A DNA stretch of 42,196 nt from Rhodospirillaceae bacterium. GTDB lineage: Bacteria; Pseudomonadota; Alphaproteobacteria; Thalassobaculales; Thalassobaculaceae. The notes beneath the pieces are model-generated. The model made no database searches. It saw nothing but the letters and a program-made list of their open reading frames with translations, and was not told the origin of the DNA. Location: NCBI GenBank assembly GCA_002708305.1, contig PANE01000029.1, forward strand, positions 48,307 through 90,502, in the 5' to 3' direction. This document shows positions 27,554-36,254 of the stretch, one piece after another. The stretch's first letter is position 1, and every line of letters starts with the position of its first letter. The translations under genes and the position numbers were made by a program.

Positions 27554-27620
27554 AACAATTGTTATTGATCTTAAAATTGCGATCAAGAATTGGAAAGTAA
27601 TATTTAGATAAACATCTAAA
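27554..27620. promoter_or_regulatory. Cluster of three palindromes between dapA-like gene and dehydrogenase operon
   Basis: Three inverted repeats lie within 67 bases. AACAATTGTT is a perfect 10-base palindrome at 27554-27563. TTGATC and GATCAA (27565-27570 and 27581-27586) are spaced by ten bases. TTTAGAT-AAAC-ATCTAAA is a perfect 7-4-7 repeat at 27603-27620. The last ends 36 bases before the preferred ATG of the dehydrogenase gene. They could be operators for a dimeric regulator, or the last one a small mRNA hairpin. The rest of 27399-27653 shows no gene. Confidence 0.4.
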
Positions 27621-27656
27621 TAAATGTATCAGAGTAATTTAAACGGGTTCATTTTT

Positions 27657-30557
27657 ATGGCGTCTGCCAAAAGTTCTTTTAATAATTCCGATTTGTTTTC
27701 CCGTCTTTCAAAAAATATCGAAGGAGATGTTCTATTTGATCCTTTCAATCGCGGCAGATATTCTACGGATGCCTCAATTTATCAAGTTGACCCGATTGGA
27801 GTGGTGTTACCAAAAACTGAGCAAGATCTCGTTCGAGCTGTTGAAATTTCTGCGGATGCCAATACACCAATATTAGCCAGGGGTGGAGGAACAAGTCAGT
27901 GTGGGCAGACTGTTAATGAGGCAGTGGTAATCGATTGTTCCCGATACTTAAATAAAATCATCGAGTTTAAGGAAAAAGAAAGATCAATTACGGTGCAGCC
28001 GGGTTTAGTTTTAGACCACTTAAACGCATTCTTGAAACCTTATGGCTTGTTTTTTCCAGTTGATATTTCAACCGGATCTCGAGCTACTATTGGTGGTATG
28101 ACTGCAAATAACTCATGTGGCGCTAGATCTATACATTATGGGATTATGGTTGATAACGTTCGATCTATAGATGCTTTTTTACCCATGGGTGGACACTTCA
28201 AGTTTTCAGATACCCCGAACAACATTGATGAATTAGAAGAAAGACGGGGCTATAAGCAAATAGTAAAACAAGTGAGAGAGATTGCAGAACGCGAAAAAAA
28301 CGAACTGGATAAGAGATTCCCAAAGTTAAAGCGACGCGTTGGAGGTTATAATCTCGACACCGTAGATCCTATTGGTCACAACATGGCGAAAATGTTGGTT
28401 GGATCAGAAGGAACACTTGCTACGTTTAAGAGTATTGAATTACAGCTCCATGACATACCAAAGCACAGAGTTATGGGCGTCTGCCATTTTCCAAACTTTT
28501 ATGCAGCTATGGATGCCACACAGCATATCGTAAAGCTCAATCCCGTCGCTGTTGAGCTAATTGATCGAACAATGATTGATTTAGCCAAGGATATACCAAT
28601 TTTTCGCCCTGTGGTTGAAAGCTTCGTTAAAGGAGAACCCGGGGCTCTTCTATTAGTTGAGTTTGCAAGTGAGCAATTTGAATGTTTACCCCGGAAATTG
28701 AAAGAGTTAGATCAATTAATGGGGGAGCTAGGATACCAAGATGCCATAGTAGAAGCATTGGATCCAAGTTTTCAGGCTCGGATCACGGAGGTTAGACAGC
28801 AGGGTCTAAATATAATGATGTCTATGAAGAGTGCTGGAAAACCGGTTTCTTTTATAGAAGACTGTGCCGTTCCGCTGGAGGATTTAGCCGAATATACAGA
28901 CAGATTAACCCAAGTTTTCGCTAAACACGGAACTAGTGGAACCTGGTATGCGCATGCTTCCGTTGGATGTTTGCATGTTCGGCCGATACTCAATATGAAA
29001 CAATCTACCGATGTGAAAAAGATGAGAGCAATTGCCGAAGAAGCATTTGAGATGGTTCGGGAATATAAAGGATCGCATTCGGGGGAACACGGGGACGGAA
29101 TTGTTCGCTCAGAATTTCATAGAGATATGTTTGGCAATCGACTGGTGGATGCTTTTGGTGAAATTAAAAATATTTTTGACCCAAAGGGATTATTGAATCC
29201 TGGTCGGATCGTCAAACCGCCAAAAATGGATGACCGATCTTTATTTCGTTATACTCCGGATTATAAACCAATGGACATAGAACCAATTCTTGATTGGTCT
29301 GATAGTAATGGTTTTCTAGGTGCTGTGGAAATGTGTAATAATAACGGTGCATGCCGTAAAATCGCTGGCGGTGTTATGTGTCCCAGCTACCGTGTCACAA
29401 AAGAAGAGCAGCATTTAACCAGAGGTCGAGCAAATACTCTGCGGTTAGCCTTATCGGGGCAGTTAGGGGAGGACGCATTTTCGAGCAATGAGATGGCGGA
29501 AACGATGGATCTTTGCGTGTCGTGTAAGGGGTGTCGAAGAGAGTGTCCAACAGGGGTTGATATGGCACGAATGAAGGTTGAGGTTAAACATGCCCTAGCA
29601 AAAAAAAATGGTTTATCATTTAGAGATCGCTTAGTGGGCTTTTTGCCTAGATATGCTGAAGTAGCTTCCCGCTTTCATTTTTTGAGTAACTTGAGAGATA
29701 ACATCCCTTTTGCGCCGTGGCTTTCAGAAAAAATCTTAGGGTTTTCAGCAAAACGAGCGCTGCCAATCTGGGATGCTAACCCTTTCAGAGGATCTGAAGC
29801 GTCAATAGAGCCGATGCAGAAAAATGTTGTTCTTTTAGCGGATACTTTCAATACCTACTTTGAGCCTGACAACTTAAGGGCAGCACTGAGAATACTTGAG
29901 GCAGGTAATTACCATGTTCATATCTTAGAACCAGAAAATTACAGTGGGAATCGACTGTGCTGTGGACGTACGTATTTGTCAGCAGGTTTGGTGGAGGAGG
30001 CGAAAAAAGCTTCCTCCGCAATGATTGCAGCTTATAAACCATATGTCGATAAGGGAATAAAGATAGTTGGTTTGGAACCGTCCTGTTTGCATACTTTGAG
30101 AGACGAATTCCTTGCAATGAATCCAGGTTCAGATGCAGAAAAGTTGGCAGATAGTGCATTGATGCTGGAAGAGTTCTTAGTTCAAGAGCAAGAAAAAGGA
30201 AGTTTAGAAATAGATTTTTCGCCGATGAATAGAAAAGCGCTTATTCATGGGCACTGTCACCAAAAAGCCTTTGGGGGGATGGGCGCTGTTCAATCGGCTT
30301 TAGGTTTAATACCGGAACTTAAGGTAGAATTAATTGACTCAAGTTGTTGTGGTATGGCGGGCTCCTTTGGTTATGAGGTGAACCATTATGATGTATCGAT
30401 GGCTATGGCCGAATTAGACTTACTCCCAGCAATTAGGGATACTGATTACCAAACCTTGATTGTTGCAGATGGGACTAGTTGTCGACATCAAATTAAAGAT
30501 GGCGTTGGCAGGGAAGCGAAGCATGTTGCCAGAATACTGGAGATGGCCCTTGGGTAA
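27657..30557 (+). CDS. Fused FAD-binding and Fe-S 2-hydroxyacid dehydrogenase (GlcD-GlcF/YdiJ type)
   Basis: The 966-residue protein joins an FAD-linked oxidase to an iron-sulfur electron-transfer module, as in YdiJ and fused glycolate oxidases. The N-terminal PCMH-type FAD domain has LARGGGTSQCGQ near 75 and GGMTANNSCGARSIHYG near 145; the FAD C-terminal domain includes HSGEHGDGIVRSEFH near 471. The Fe-S part has CNNNGAC near 559 with MCPSY, CVSCKGCRRECPTG near 618, and two CCG-domain cysteine pairs (RLCCGRTY near 765, SSCCGMAGSFGYE near 896). Substrates in the family are D-lactate, glycolate and D-2-hydroxyglutarate. An in-frame ATG at 27624 exists; 27657 is preferred. The PhyH-like gene overlaps or follows directly. 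Confidence 0.92.
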   Translation: MASAKSSFNNSDLFSRLSKNIEGDVLFDPFNRGRYSTDASIYQVDPIGVVLPKTEQDLVRAVEISADANTPILARGGGTSQCGQTVNEAVVIDCSRYLNKIIEFKEKERSITVQPGLVLDHLNAFLKPYGLFFPVDISTGSRATIGGMTANNSCGARSIHYGIMVDNVRSIDAFLPMGGHFKFSDTPNNIDELEERRGYKQIVKQVREIAEREKNELDKRFPKLKRRVGGYNLDTVDPIGHNMAKMLVGSEGTLATFKSIELQLHDIPKHRVMGVCHFPNFYAAMDATQHIVKLNPVAVELIDRTMIDLAKDIPIFRPVVESFVKGEPGALLLVEFASEQFECLPRKLKELDQLMGELGYQDAIVEALDPSFQARITEVRQQGLNIMMSMKSAGKPVSFIEDCAVPLEDLAEYTDRLTQVFAKHGTSGTWYAHASVGCLHVRPILNMKQSTDVKKMRAIAEEAFEMVREYKGSHSGEHGDGIVRSEFHRDMFGNRLVDAFGEIKNIFDPKGLLNPGRIVKPPKMDDRSLFRYTPDYKPMDIEPILDWSDSNGFLGAVEMCNNNGACRKIAGGVMCPSYRVTKEEQHLTRGRANTLRLALSGQLGEDAFSSNEMAETMDLCVSCKGCRRECPTGVDMARMKVEVKHALAKKNGLSFRDRLVGFLPRYAEVASRFHFLSNLRDNIPFAPWLSEKILGFSAKRALPIWDANPFRGSEASIEPMQKNVVLLADTFNTYFEPDNLRAALRILEAGNYHVHILEPENYSGNRLCCGRTYLSAGLVEEAKKASSAMIAAYKPYVDKGIKIVGLEPSCLHTLRDEFLAMNPGSDAEKLADSALMLEEFLVQEQEKGSLEIDFSPMNRKALIHGHCHQKAFGGMGAVQSALGLIPELKVELIDSSCCGMAGSFGYEVNHYDVSMAMAELDLLPAIRDTDYQTLIVADGTSCRHQIKDGVGREAKHVARILEMALG

Positions 30558-31461
30558 AAAAGAAGCAGTGATCGATGGTTCTGTTGTTCCAGAATATATA
30601 TTAGGCGAGTTGAATCGTACTTCGTTCCAAGAGAGCAGTGGCGACGCCCTTCGTTTAAGACTTGAAAAGGATGGTTATATTTTTTTTCCAGAATTGATGG
30701 ATATAAAGGAGATCCAAGAAGCGCGGAATGAGATCTTTAAGCGGCTGTTCGAAGTAGATGAACTAGAAGAGCCTTATTATGAGGGTAGGTTTTCTTATCG
30801 GTCTCGAAGAGATGAATTGTACAATGATAGGGGAGCATTCTGGGAAACGGTAAGTAATGGAAAATTATTACGAAATGTTTCCAATGGACCTGTTTTAAAG
30901 AGAGTGACATCTCAAATTTTTGGAACTCCCACGGTTGGATTTGATTACTTGTTTTTGCGGGCAGTGCCTCAGGGTAGGTTTACGCATCTGCATTGTGATT
31001 CTGGTTTTTTTACTCGTGGTACTAATGAAGTATTGACGTGTTGGATTGCTTTCACAGAAATTCCTCTGGATAATGGGCCGTTATTTATTGTTGAAGGTTC
31101 GCACAAATTTATTGATATACATAAAAGTTTCAAAGACTTCGACGTTGTTTTAAATAAAGAACAAAAGGCATCAATAGATGAACATCCAGCATCATTTGCA
31201 AGTAAAAGGAATGCTAAGTTATTGACGACAACGTTTACTCCAGGAGATGTTTTAATATTTGGCATGGATACGTTGCATGGCGCTTTTGAGAACTACGCTG
31301 CAGATAATCGCATTCGATTGACTTGTGATATTAGATATCAACCTCGCAATAAACCCAAGGACCCTCGGTATTTTGGTGTTAACCCGGGTGGAACAACAGG
31401 AGCCGGATATGGAGAGCTCAATGGAGCGAGACCTCTCATAGAAGATTGGCATATCCGATAA
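30523..31461 (+). CDS. Phytanoyl-CoA dioxygenase (PhyH) family protein
   Basis: PhyH-family enzymes are Fe(II)/2-oxoglutarate oxygenases that hydroxylate acyl-CoAs, ectoine, phosphonates and other small molecules. The protein of about 312 residues has the HxD pair in HLHCDSGFF near 152-156, the distal histidine in DTLHGAFENY near 252, and an arginine in the following IRLTCDIRYQP strand for 2-oxoglutarate. The start is uncertain. ATGs at 30499 and 30523 lie inside the end of the dehydrogenase gene, and a GTG at 30568 lies just beyond it. All choices imply tight coupling with that gene. The aminotransferase follows after 29 bases. Its substrate is likely related to the acid handled by those two enzymes. 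Confidence 0.85.
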   Translation: MLPEYWRWPLGKKEAVIDGSVVPEYILGELNRTSFQESSGDALRLRLEKDGYIFFPELMDIKEIQEARNEIFKRLFEVDELEEPYYEGRFSYRSRRDELYNDRGAFWETVSNGKLLRNVSNGPVLKRVTSQIFGTPTVGFDYLFLRAVPQGRFTHLHCDSGFFTRGTNEVLTCWIAFTEIPLDNGPLFIVEGSHKFIDIHKSFKDFDVVLNKEQKASIDEHPASFASKRNAKLLTTTFTPGDVLIFGMDTLHGAFENYAADNRIRLTCDIRYQPRNKPKDPRYFGVNPGGTTGAGYGELNGARPLIEDWHIR

Positions 31462-31490
31462 ATCATTAAAGAAGCGCATAGGAGTGATCA

Positions 31491-32660
31491 ATGAGCCATA
31501 AAGCCGGACCGCATTTTTTACAAATTCCTGGACCAAGTAATGTCCCGGGTCGAATTCTAAGAGCGATCGAACGTCCAACGATTGATCACAGAGGTCCCAC
31601 ATTTCAGGTTTTGGCGTGCGAAGTCCTTGAGAAGATAAAACCTATATTTAAGACTGTTGAACCTGTGGTTATATTCCCCTCTTCTGGGACTGGGGCATGG
31701 GAGGCAGCCCTTGTAAATACGCTTTCCCCCGGTGATAAAGTGTTGATGTATGAAACGGGTCAATTTGCTAATCTTTGGGTGGAGCTAGCAACCCGTATTG
31801 GCTTGGAAACAGAAGTAATCAGTGGAGATTGGCGATTTGGTGTTGACAGCAATGTAATAGAGGAACGGTTAAGAAATGATGCAGGCCATAAAATCAAGGC
31901 GGTTTGTATTGTTCATAATGAGACATCCACAGGTGTGACATCAAAAATAAAGCCCGTTCGAGATGCGATTGATAAGGCAAAGCATCCGGCACTTTTCATG
32001 GTTGATACTATATCGGGATTGTGTTCTGCGGATTATCGACATGATGAATGGGGGGTTGACGTAACAATTTCAGGATCTCAAAAAGGTTTAATGCTGCCGC
32101 CAGGCCTTGGTTTTAATGCAGTTAGTAAAAAAGCAGTGGAGGCATCAAAAAGTTCCAAATTAATAAGATCATATTGGGACTGGGGTAGTCAGCTAGCAAA
32201 CAATCCGTCAGGTAACTTTCCATATACGCCTGCCACTAATCTACTTTATGGCCTCGTGGAAGCCTGTGATATGTTGATGGACGAAGGATTAGATAATGTT
32301 TTCTCTCGCCATGAACGTCATGCAGAGGCAGCACGGCGTGCGGTCAAAGCTTGGGGGCTGGAGATACAATGTGCAGAGCCAACTGAATATAGTCCAGTAC
32401 TCACAGGCGTTATAATGCCAGAGGGGCACGATGCCGATGCATTAAGAGCAATCATTCTCGATAAATTTAATATGTCGTTGGGTTCAGGATTAGGGAAAAT
32501 TAAAGGAAAAGTTTTTCGAATAGGGCATTTAGGTGATTTTAATGATCTAATGCTGATGGGTACGCTTTCTGGAGTTGAAATGGGCTTAACCGTGGCAGGT
32601 GTGCCTCACAAAAGCGGTGGAGTTCAGGCTGCTATGGAATTCTTGACTGGAAATGCATAA
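31491..32660 (+). CDS. Class V aminotransferase, serine-glyoxylate type
   Basis: This PLP enzyme matches the serine-glyoxylate/alanine-glyoxylate aminotransferase group. The 389 residues include the N-terminal IPGPSNVPGRIL block at 12-23, PTIDHRGPTF near 29, SSGTGAWEAAL near 64 for the PLP phosphate, VDTISGL near 171 with the aspartate that pairs with the PLP nitrogen, and the Schiff-base Lys198 in ISGSQKGLMLPPG. The PYTPATNLLYGL segment near 245 is typical of the serine-glyoxylate branch. AGGAGTG precedes the ATG at 31491 at good spacing. It would convert glyoxylate or a related 2-oxo acid to the amino acid and ends the FAD/Fe-S-PhyH operon. Confidence 0.88.
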   Translation: MSHKAGPHFLQIPGPSNVPGRILRAIERPTIDHRGPTFQVLACEVLEKIKPIFKTVEPVVIFPSSGTGAWEAALVNTLSPGDKVLMYETGQFANLWVELATRIGLETEVISGDWRFGVDSNVIEERLRNDAGHKIKAVCIVHNETSTGVTSKIKPVRDAIDKAKHPALFMVDTISGLCSADYRHDEWGVDVTISGSQKGLMLPPGLGFNAVSKKAVEASKSSKLIRSYWDWGSQLANNPSGNFPYTPATNLLYGLVEACDMLMDEGLDNVFSRHERHAEAARRAVKAWGLEIQCAEPTEYSPVLTGVIMPEGHDADALRAIILDKFNMSLGSGLGKIKGKVFRIGHLGDFNDLMLMGTLSGVEMGLTVAGVPHKSGGVQAAMEFLTGNA

Positions 32661-32685
32661 AAAGGTTTGGAGAATAACAGCACTT

Positions 32686-32808
32686 ATGCAAATTAAAAGA
32701 GACGTAAAACAAAAAAATAGCTATAGAGAAAAACAATCAATTTTTTTTTCATATTGTCTTGGAAAATTGAAAGTTTTCTGGCAAAAATATATATTGGTTT
32801 GTTACTAG
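32686..32808 (+). CDS. Possible 40-codon small ORF, doubtful
   Basis: An open frame of 40 codons starts at an ATG with GGAG about 12 bases upstream and ends in TAG at 32806. The predicted peptide is basic at its start and rich in aromatic residues at its end. It matches nothing I recognise. A good promoter candidate for the ABC ATPase gene (32767-32795) lies inside its 3' part, which argues that this is untranslated leader or spacer. It is listed because it is the only small frame with a plausible ribosome site in this gap. Confidence 0.15.
   Translation: MQIKRDVKQKNSYREKQSIFFSYCLGKLKVFWQKYILVCY
32767..32795 (+). promoter_or_regulatory. Sigma70-type promoter candidate for ABC transporter ATPase
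   Basis: TTGAAA at 32767-32772, a 17-base spacer and TATATT at 32790-32795 give five of six matches at both boxes. Transcription would begin near 32802, leaving a leader of about 46 bases to the ATG at 32848. This is the clearest promoter in the window and suggests that the ATPase gene is transcribed independently of the aminotransferase operon. Confidence 0.55.
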
Positions 32809-32847
32809 TTAACTTAAAGACGGTTTGTGTTGTGGAGGCATGATCTT

Positions 32848-34719
32848 ATGGATGAAAAACGGCTGATCGAGGTTGATGACCTCCGAGTTCATTTCCCATT
32901 GGAAGATGAAACAGTAAAAGCTGTGGATGGCGTTTCCTGGCACATTGATAAAGGGGAGACCCTAGCAGTTGTCGGCGAGTCTGGATCTGGTAAATCGGTT
33001 ACCGCAATGTCTCTAATGCGTCTGACCGACTATGCTGGTGGCAAAATTATGTCAGGAACGGTTAATTTCCGCCGGAAGAACGAAAATATTATTGATTTAG
33101 CTAGTTCACCACAGGATGTGATGCGGGATATTCGTGGAAACGATATCTCGATGATTTTCCAAGAGCCGATGACGTCATTGAACCCAGTTTTTACAGTTGG
33201 AATGCAAATAGCTGAAGCGATTGTACTTCATCAAGGAAAAACAGAGCAAGAGGCTCTCGAAATGTCTTTAGAGATGCTCAAACTTGTTAGGATTCCTGAA
33301 CCAGAAAAACAATTAACACAATATCCGCATCAACTATCTGGCGGGATGCGGCAACGTGTGATGATTGCAATGGCTCTGAGTTGCAGGCCATCGTTATTAA
33401 TCGCCGATGAACCAACTACTGCGTTAGATGTAACGATACAGGCTCAAATTCTAGATCTAATCAAAATGCTTCAACGGGACATCGGTATGTCTGTGATGTT
33501 TATTACACATGATATGGGAGTTGTAGCTGAGGTGGCAGACCGCGTGGTTGTAATGCTCCGCGGTGAAAAAGTTGAAGAAGGCCCAGCACTCGAGGTTTTC
33601 CATAATCCCCAACATCCATATACCAAGGCTTTATTATCAGCAGTTCCAAAGCTTGGGAGTATGACAGGTAGAGTGATGCCTGCAAAATTTGCTAATGTTG
33701 ATGTGAGCCGAGCTGAGGGTGATGAAGTCAAAGAATCTCAGGGTGGACCAGAACTACTAGATGTTAAAGACACCGTTCGTCGTGATGCGCCACCTATCCT
33801 TGAAGTCAAAGGCCTGACAACACGTTTTGATATTCGAAAAGGAATATTTGGCAGTGCAACTGGCCGAATTCATGCGGTAGAAGGGGTTGATTTTTCTCTC
33901 CAGCCAGGAGAAACACTCGCGCTTGTTGGAGAATCAGGGTGTGGTAAGTCTACAACTGGTAGAAGTATCATCCGACTTACACAACCTACTCGTGGGAGTG
34001 TAATTTTCGAGGGTCAGGAATTAACTGGACTTAGTGGGAAAGACATGAGGCCTTACCGTCGACAAATGCAAATGATCTTTCAAGATCCATTTGCTTCTTT
34101 GAATCCCCGCATGACCGTCGGTGATGCAATTGCAGAGCCGATTGAAGTCCACGGGATAGCTAAGGGAAATGACGCGCAAGATCGTGTTGCAGAGCTTCTA
34201 CGTCGTGTTGGGCTTGAACCAGAGCATGCTGCCAGATATCCTCATGAGTTCTCTGGTGGCCAGCGTCAGCGTTTATGTATTGCTCGTGCTTTAGGTTTAG
34301 AGCCAAAACTTATAATAGCAGACGAGGCTGTTTCTGCGCTGGACGTTTCTATTCAAGCTCAAGTAGTGAACTTGATGATGGAGTTGCAGGAAGAGTTTGG
34401 GTTATCTTATCTGTTTATCAGTCACGATATGGCTGTTGTTGAGAGAGTAAGCCACCGTGTTGCGGTAATGTATTTAGGGGAAATAGTAGAATTAGGCTTG
34501 AGAGGACAGGTTTTTGAAAATCCTCAGCATCCATATACGAAAAAGCTAATGGCGGCGGTACCTGTTGCAGACCCAAAACTTAGAAAAACCGAATTAAATT
34601 TAATGACGGATGAAATACCAAGTCCATTAAAGCCTGTTGGTTACGAACCGCCAGAGATAGATTTAATAGCCATTGATGAGGGTCATTTTGTAAAACCATT
34701 TGAAGGAATGCCCAAATAA
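32848..34719 (+). CDS. Double ATPase of a peptide/opine-type ABC importer (DppD-DppF fusion)
   Basis: The 623-residue protein contains two complete ABC ATPase modules in one chain, as in GsiA. Module one has Walker A GESGSGKS at 43-50, signature LSGGMRQR near 164 and Walker [11 protein letters not shown] near 182. Module two has GESGCGKST near 360, FSGGQRQRL near 467 and [10 protein letters not shown] near 489. Both carry the C-terminal NPQHPYTK segment typical of the oligopeptide/dipeptide branch. GGAGG lies ten bases before the ATG at 32848. It should energise the two permeases encoded on the other strand at 36.3-38.2 kb. The substrate may be a peptide, opine or other small molecule. Confidence 0.93.
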   Translation: MDEKRLIEVDDLRVHFPLEDETVKAVDGVSWHIDKGETLAVVGESGSGKSVTAMSLMRLTDYAGGKIMSGTVNFRRKNENIIDLASSPQDVMRDIRGNDISMIFQEPMTSLNPVFTVGMQIAEAIVLHQGKTEQEALEMSLEMLKLVRIPEPEKQLTQYPHQLSGGMRQRVMIAMALSCRPSLLIADEPTTALDVTIQAQILDLIKMLQRDIGMSVMFITHDMGVVAEVADRVVVMLRGEKVEEGPALEVFHNPQHPYTKALLSAVPKLGSMTGRVMPAKFANVDVSRAEGDEVKESQGGPELLDVKDTVRRDAPPILEVKGLTTRFDIRKGIFGSATGRIHAVEGVDFSLQPGETLALVGESGCGKSTTGRSIIRLTQPTRGSVIFEGQELTGLSGKDMRPYRRQMQMIFQDPFASLNPRMTVGDAIAEPIEVHGIAKGNDAQDRVAELLRRVGLEPEHAARYPHEFSGGQRQRLCIARALGLEPKLIIADEAVSALDVSIQAQVVNLMMELQEEFGLSYLFISHDMAVVERVSHRVAVMYLGEIVELGLRGQVFENPQHPYTKKLMAAVPVADPKLRKTELNLMTDEIPSPLKPVGYEPPEIDLIAIDEGHFVKPFEGMPK

Positions 34720-35357
34720 TTTTCTTTAAATATGTTAAATATTTTTTAGGACTATTATCGGTTGTGGTTTTTGCGCAACCAGGTTTAGCTGAGCGGCCAT
34801 GGGCAACCCCAGCTCAGGTGGAAGGTCCATACTATCCTCGCTCTAAACCTGCCGAGAAGGATTGGAATTTAATACAAACTGCGCGCGAGAAAAATGAAAT
34901 CGCTGGCGGTATTCCTCTGCAGCTGGAAGGTCAAATCTTTGATAGTAACGGCTTACATTTAAATAATGCAGAAATAGAAATCTGGCAGTCAGATTATCAA
35001 GGGTTCTATAAACATCCCAAGGCTCCCGGGAACAAGAAATTTGATCCACGATTCCAGGGGTTTGGTAGGGTGGTGACCAACCTAACTGGTAATTACCGAT
35101 TTTTGACGATTGTGCCGGTTGTTGAGAAAAAGCGGCCTCCCCATATTCATGTGAAAATCTTTTATAGAGGTCAAGAAACTTTAACGACACAGTTGTATTT
35201 AAAAGACCACCCCGAAAATAACAGCGATGGTCTGTTATCTTTAATGCTTTATCCAGGACAACAAAAACTATTAATAGATTTAACAGATGCGATATTAGAG
35301 AATGGAGTTAATGGGAAAAAAGCTAGGTTTGACTTTGTCGTCACAACAAAATTCTAA
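34719..35357 (+). CDS. Exported intradiol-dioxygenase-like protein, unusual start
   Basis: This resembles secreted protocatechuate 3,4-dioxygenase-like proteins. TPAQVEGPYYP near the mature N terminus, the beta-sandwich core, an equatorial-type Tyr in QGFYKHP and the two histidines of RPPHIH (codons 35142-35150) are visible. The axial-type tyrosine expected about six residues before the first of these histidines appears as Glu (codon 35124-35126). The first ordinary start, GTG at 34764, falls inside a hydrophobic segment. Reading upstream in frame from 34719 gives FFKYVKYFLGLLSVVFAQPGLA, a good signal peptide, with ATT (34719) or ATA (34716) as the only start-like codons and AAGGA at 34703-34707. 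The ATPase stop overlaps this site, so coupled translation is likely. Confidence 0.72.
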   Translation: MFFKYVKYFLGLLSVVVFAQPGLAERPWATPAQVEGPYYPRSKPAEKDWNLIQTAREKNEIAGGIPLQLEGQIFDSNGLHLNNAEIEIWQSDYQGFYKHPKAPGNKKFDPRFQGFGRVVTNLTGNYRFLTIVPVVEKKRPPHIHVKIFYRGQETLTTQLYLKDHPENNSDGLLSLMLYPGQQKLLIDLTDAILENGVNGKKARFDFVVTTKF

Positions 35358-36238
35358 TTAGACTCGTTTAGCCATTTTTTCTTATCAAAAGCAACGTGAT
35401 CACCAAAAAAGTCTATGCGGTTCTTAACATCGATTAAATCTTTTGGGTGGTAGGTGGTTGATCCGACCATCAATCTTACAATATTTTTCTGGGTTTCTAG
35501 CCATTTTTCTGCCGGCTGGAGCGTACTTTGCCGCACTGTTATGTCAAAAATATAATAGTGATGCGGAATAATTATTGCGGCATTTAGGCGATCTATTATT
35601 TCTTTTGCATGCGGAAAGCTGATCACATGTTGTGAATCGTCGATCGGCAGTAGCACAATATCTACCTTCCCAATGGCATCCCAAACTTCCTCAGGAGGGT
35701 TATGCCTATTATCGCCCCAAGCAAGAATTCGTAACCCTCCAGTTTCAATTAAAAGGAGGCAGTGATCCCAGGAACGTGGGTTGTTAGGCGGCGTGATATC
35801 AATATTATCAAATTCTTTTATTATCCTCTTAAAATCATAAACGGCAGCGGAAGAGTCTGTTGCATGTTTGTCCGCTATCCCCGTTATTTTTATGTCTCCA
35901 AAGTTATATGTCCCAATAAGCCGGTCCAATAGGACATGGGCATCTAACAAGTGCAAAGCATCATGGTCAAAATGGGCATGGCTCGATACTCCTATATCGA
36001 CTTTTGTTATTGGAAAGTCGTTAAAGTACCAATCCCACTTTCTCGTCGGATGGTTCCGCCATGGGTCAATCATCAGAGTAATACCAGCTGGGGATGTTAT
36101 CTGAAAAGCTGAGCTCCCATAGTAATCAAGGTTAACTGAGCCGGGGCCGCCATTCATGGAGGTCCGCTGCAACTCCATCATTCGATTATGATTAGAGGCC
36201 ATTCTCCAACCGGATAACCCAGCGTCTATATTCCCCAT
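35354..36238 (-). CDS. MBL-fold metal-dependent hydrolase
   Basis: The product of about 294 residues is a metallo-beta-lactamase-fold protein. The zinc motif HxHxDH is H87-A-H89-F-D91-H92, preceded by MIDPWRNHP near 56 and followed by LLPIDDSQHVISFPHA near 210 and IIPHHY near 232. It is closer to the UlaG/NAPE-PLD-like group (lactonases and phosphodiesterases) than to beta-lactamases. The open frame begins at a TTG at 36283, but the ATG at 36238 follows AGGAAAG at good spacing. It is the last gene of the minus-strand binding protein-permease unit, and its stop overlaps the stop of the converging dioxygenase-like gene. It may process the imported compound. Confidence 0.82.
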   Translation of the reverse strand: MGNIDAGLSGWRMASNHNRMMELQRTSMNGGPGSVNLDYYGSSAFQITSPAGITLMIDPWRNHPTRKWDWYFNDFPITKVDIGVSSHAHFDHDALHLLDAHVLLDRLIGTYNFGDIKITGIADKHATDSSAAVYDFKRIIKEFDNIDITPPNNPRSWDHCLLLIETGGLRILAWGDNRHNPPEEVWDAIGKVDIVLLPIDDSQHVISFPHAKEIIDRLNAAIIIPHHYYIFDITVRQSTLQPAEKWLETQKNIVRLMVGSTTYHPKDLIDVKNRIDFFGDHVAFDKKKWLNESN

Positions 36239-36254
36239 AAGCACTTTCCTATAT

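Noticed and set aside
31491-32660. Aminotransferase considered as PhnW (2-aminoethylphosphonate transaminase)
   Set aside because: The SGSQKGLMLPPG and PYTPATNLLYGL segments match the serine-glyoxylate group, and no phosphonate genes are nearby.
34764-35357. Dioxygenase-like gene starting at GTG 34764
   Set aside because: This start cuts the hydrophobic core of a good signal peptide; an upstream non-standard start explains the sequence better.
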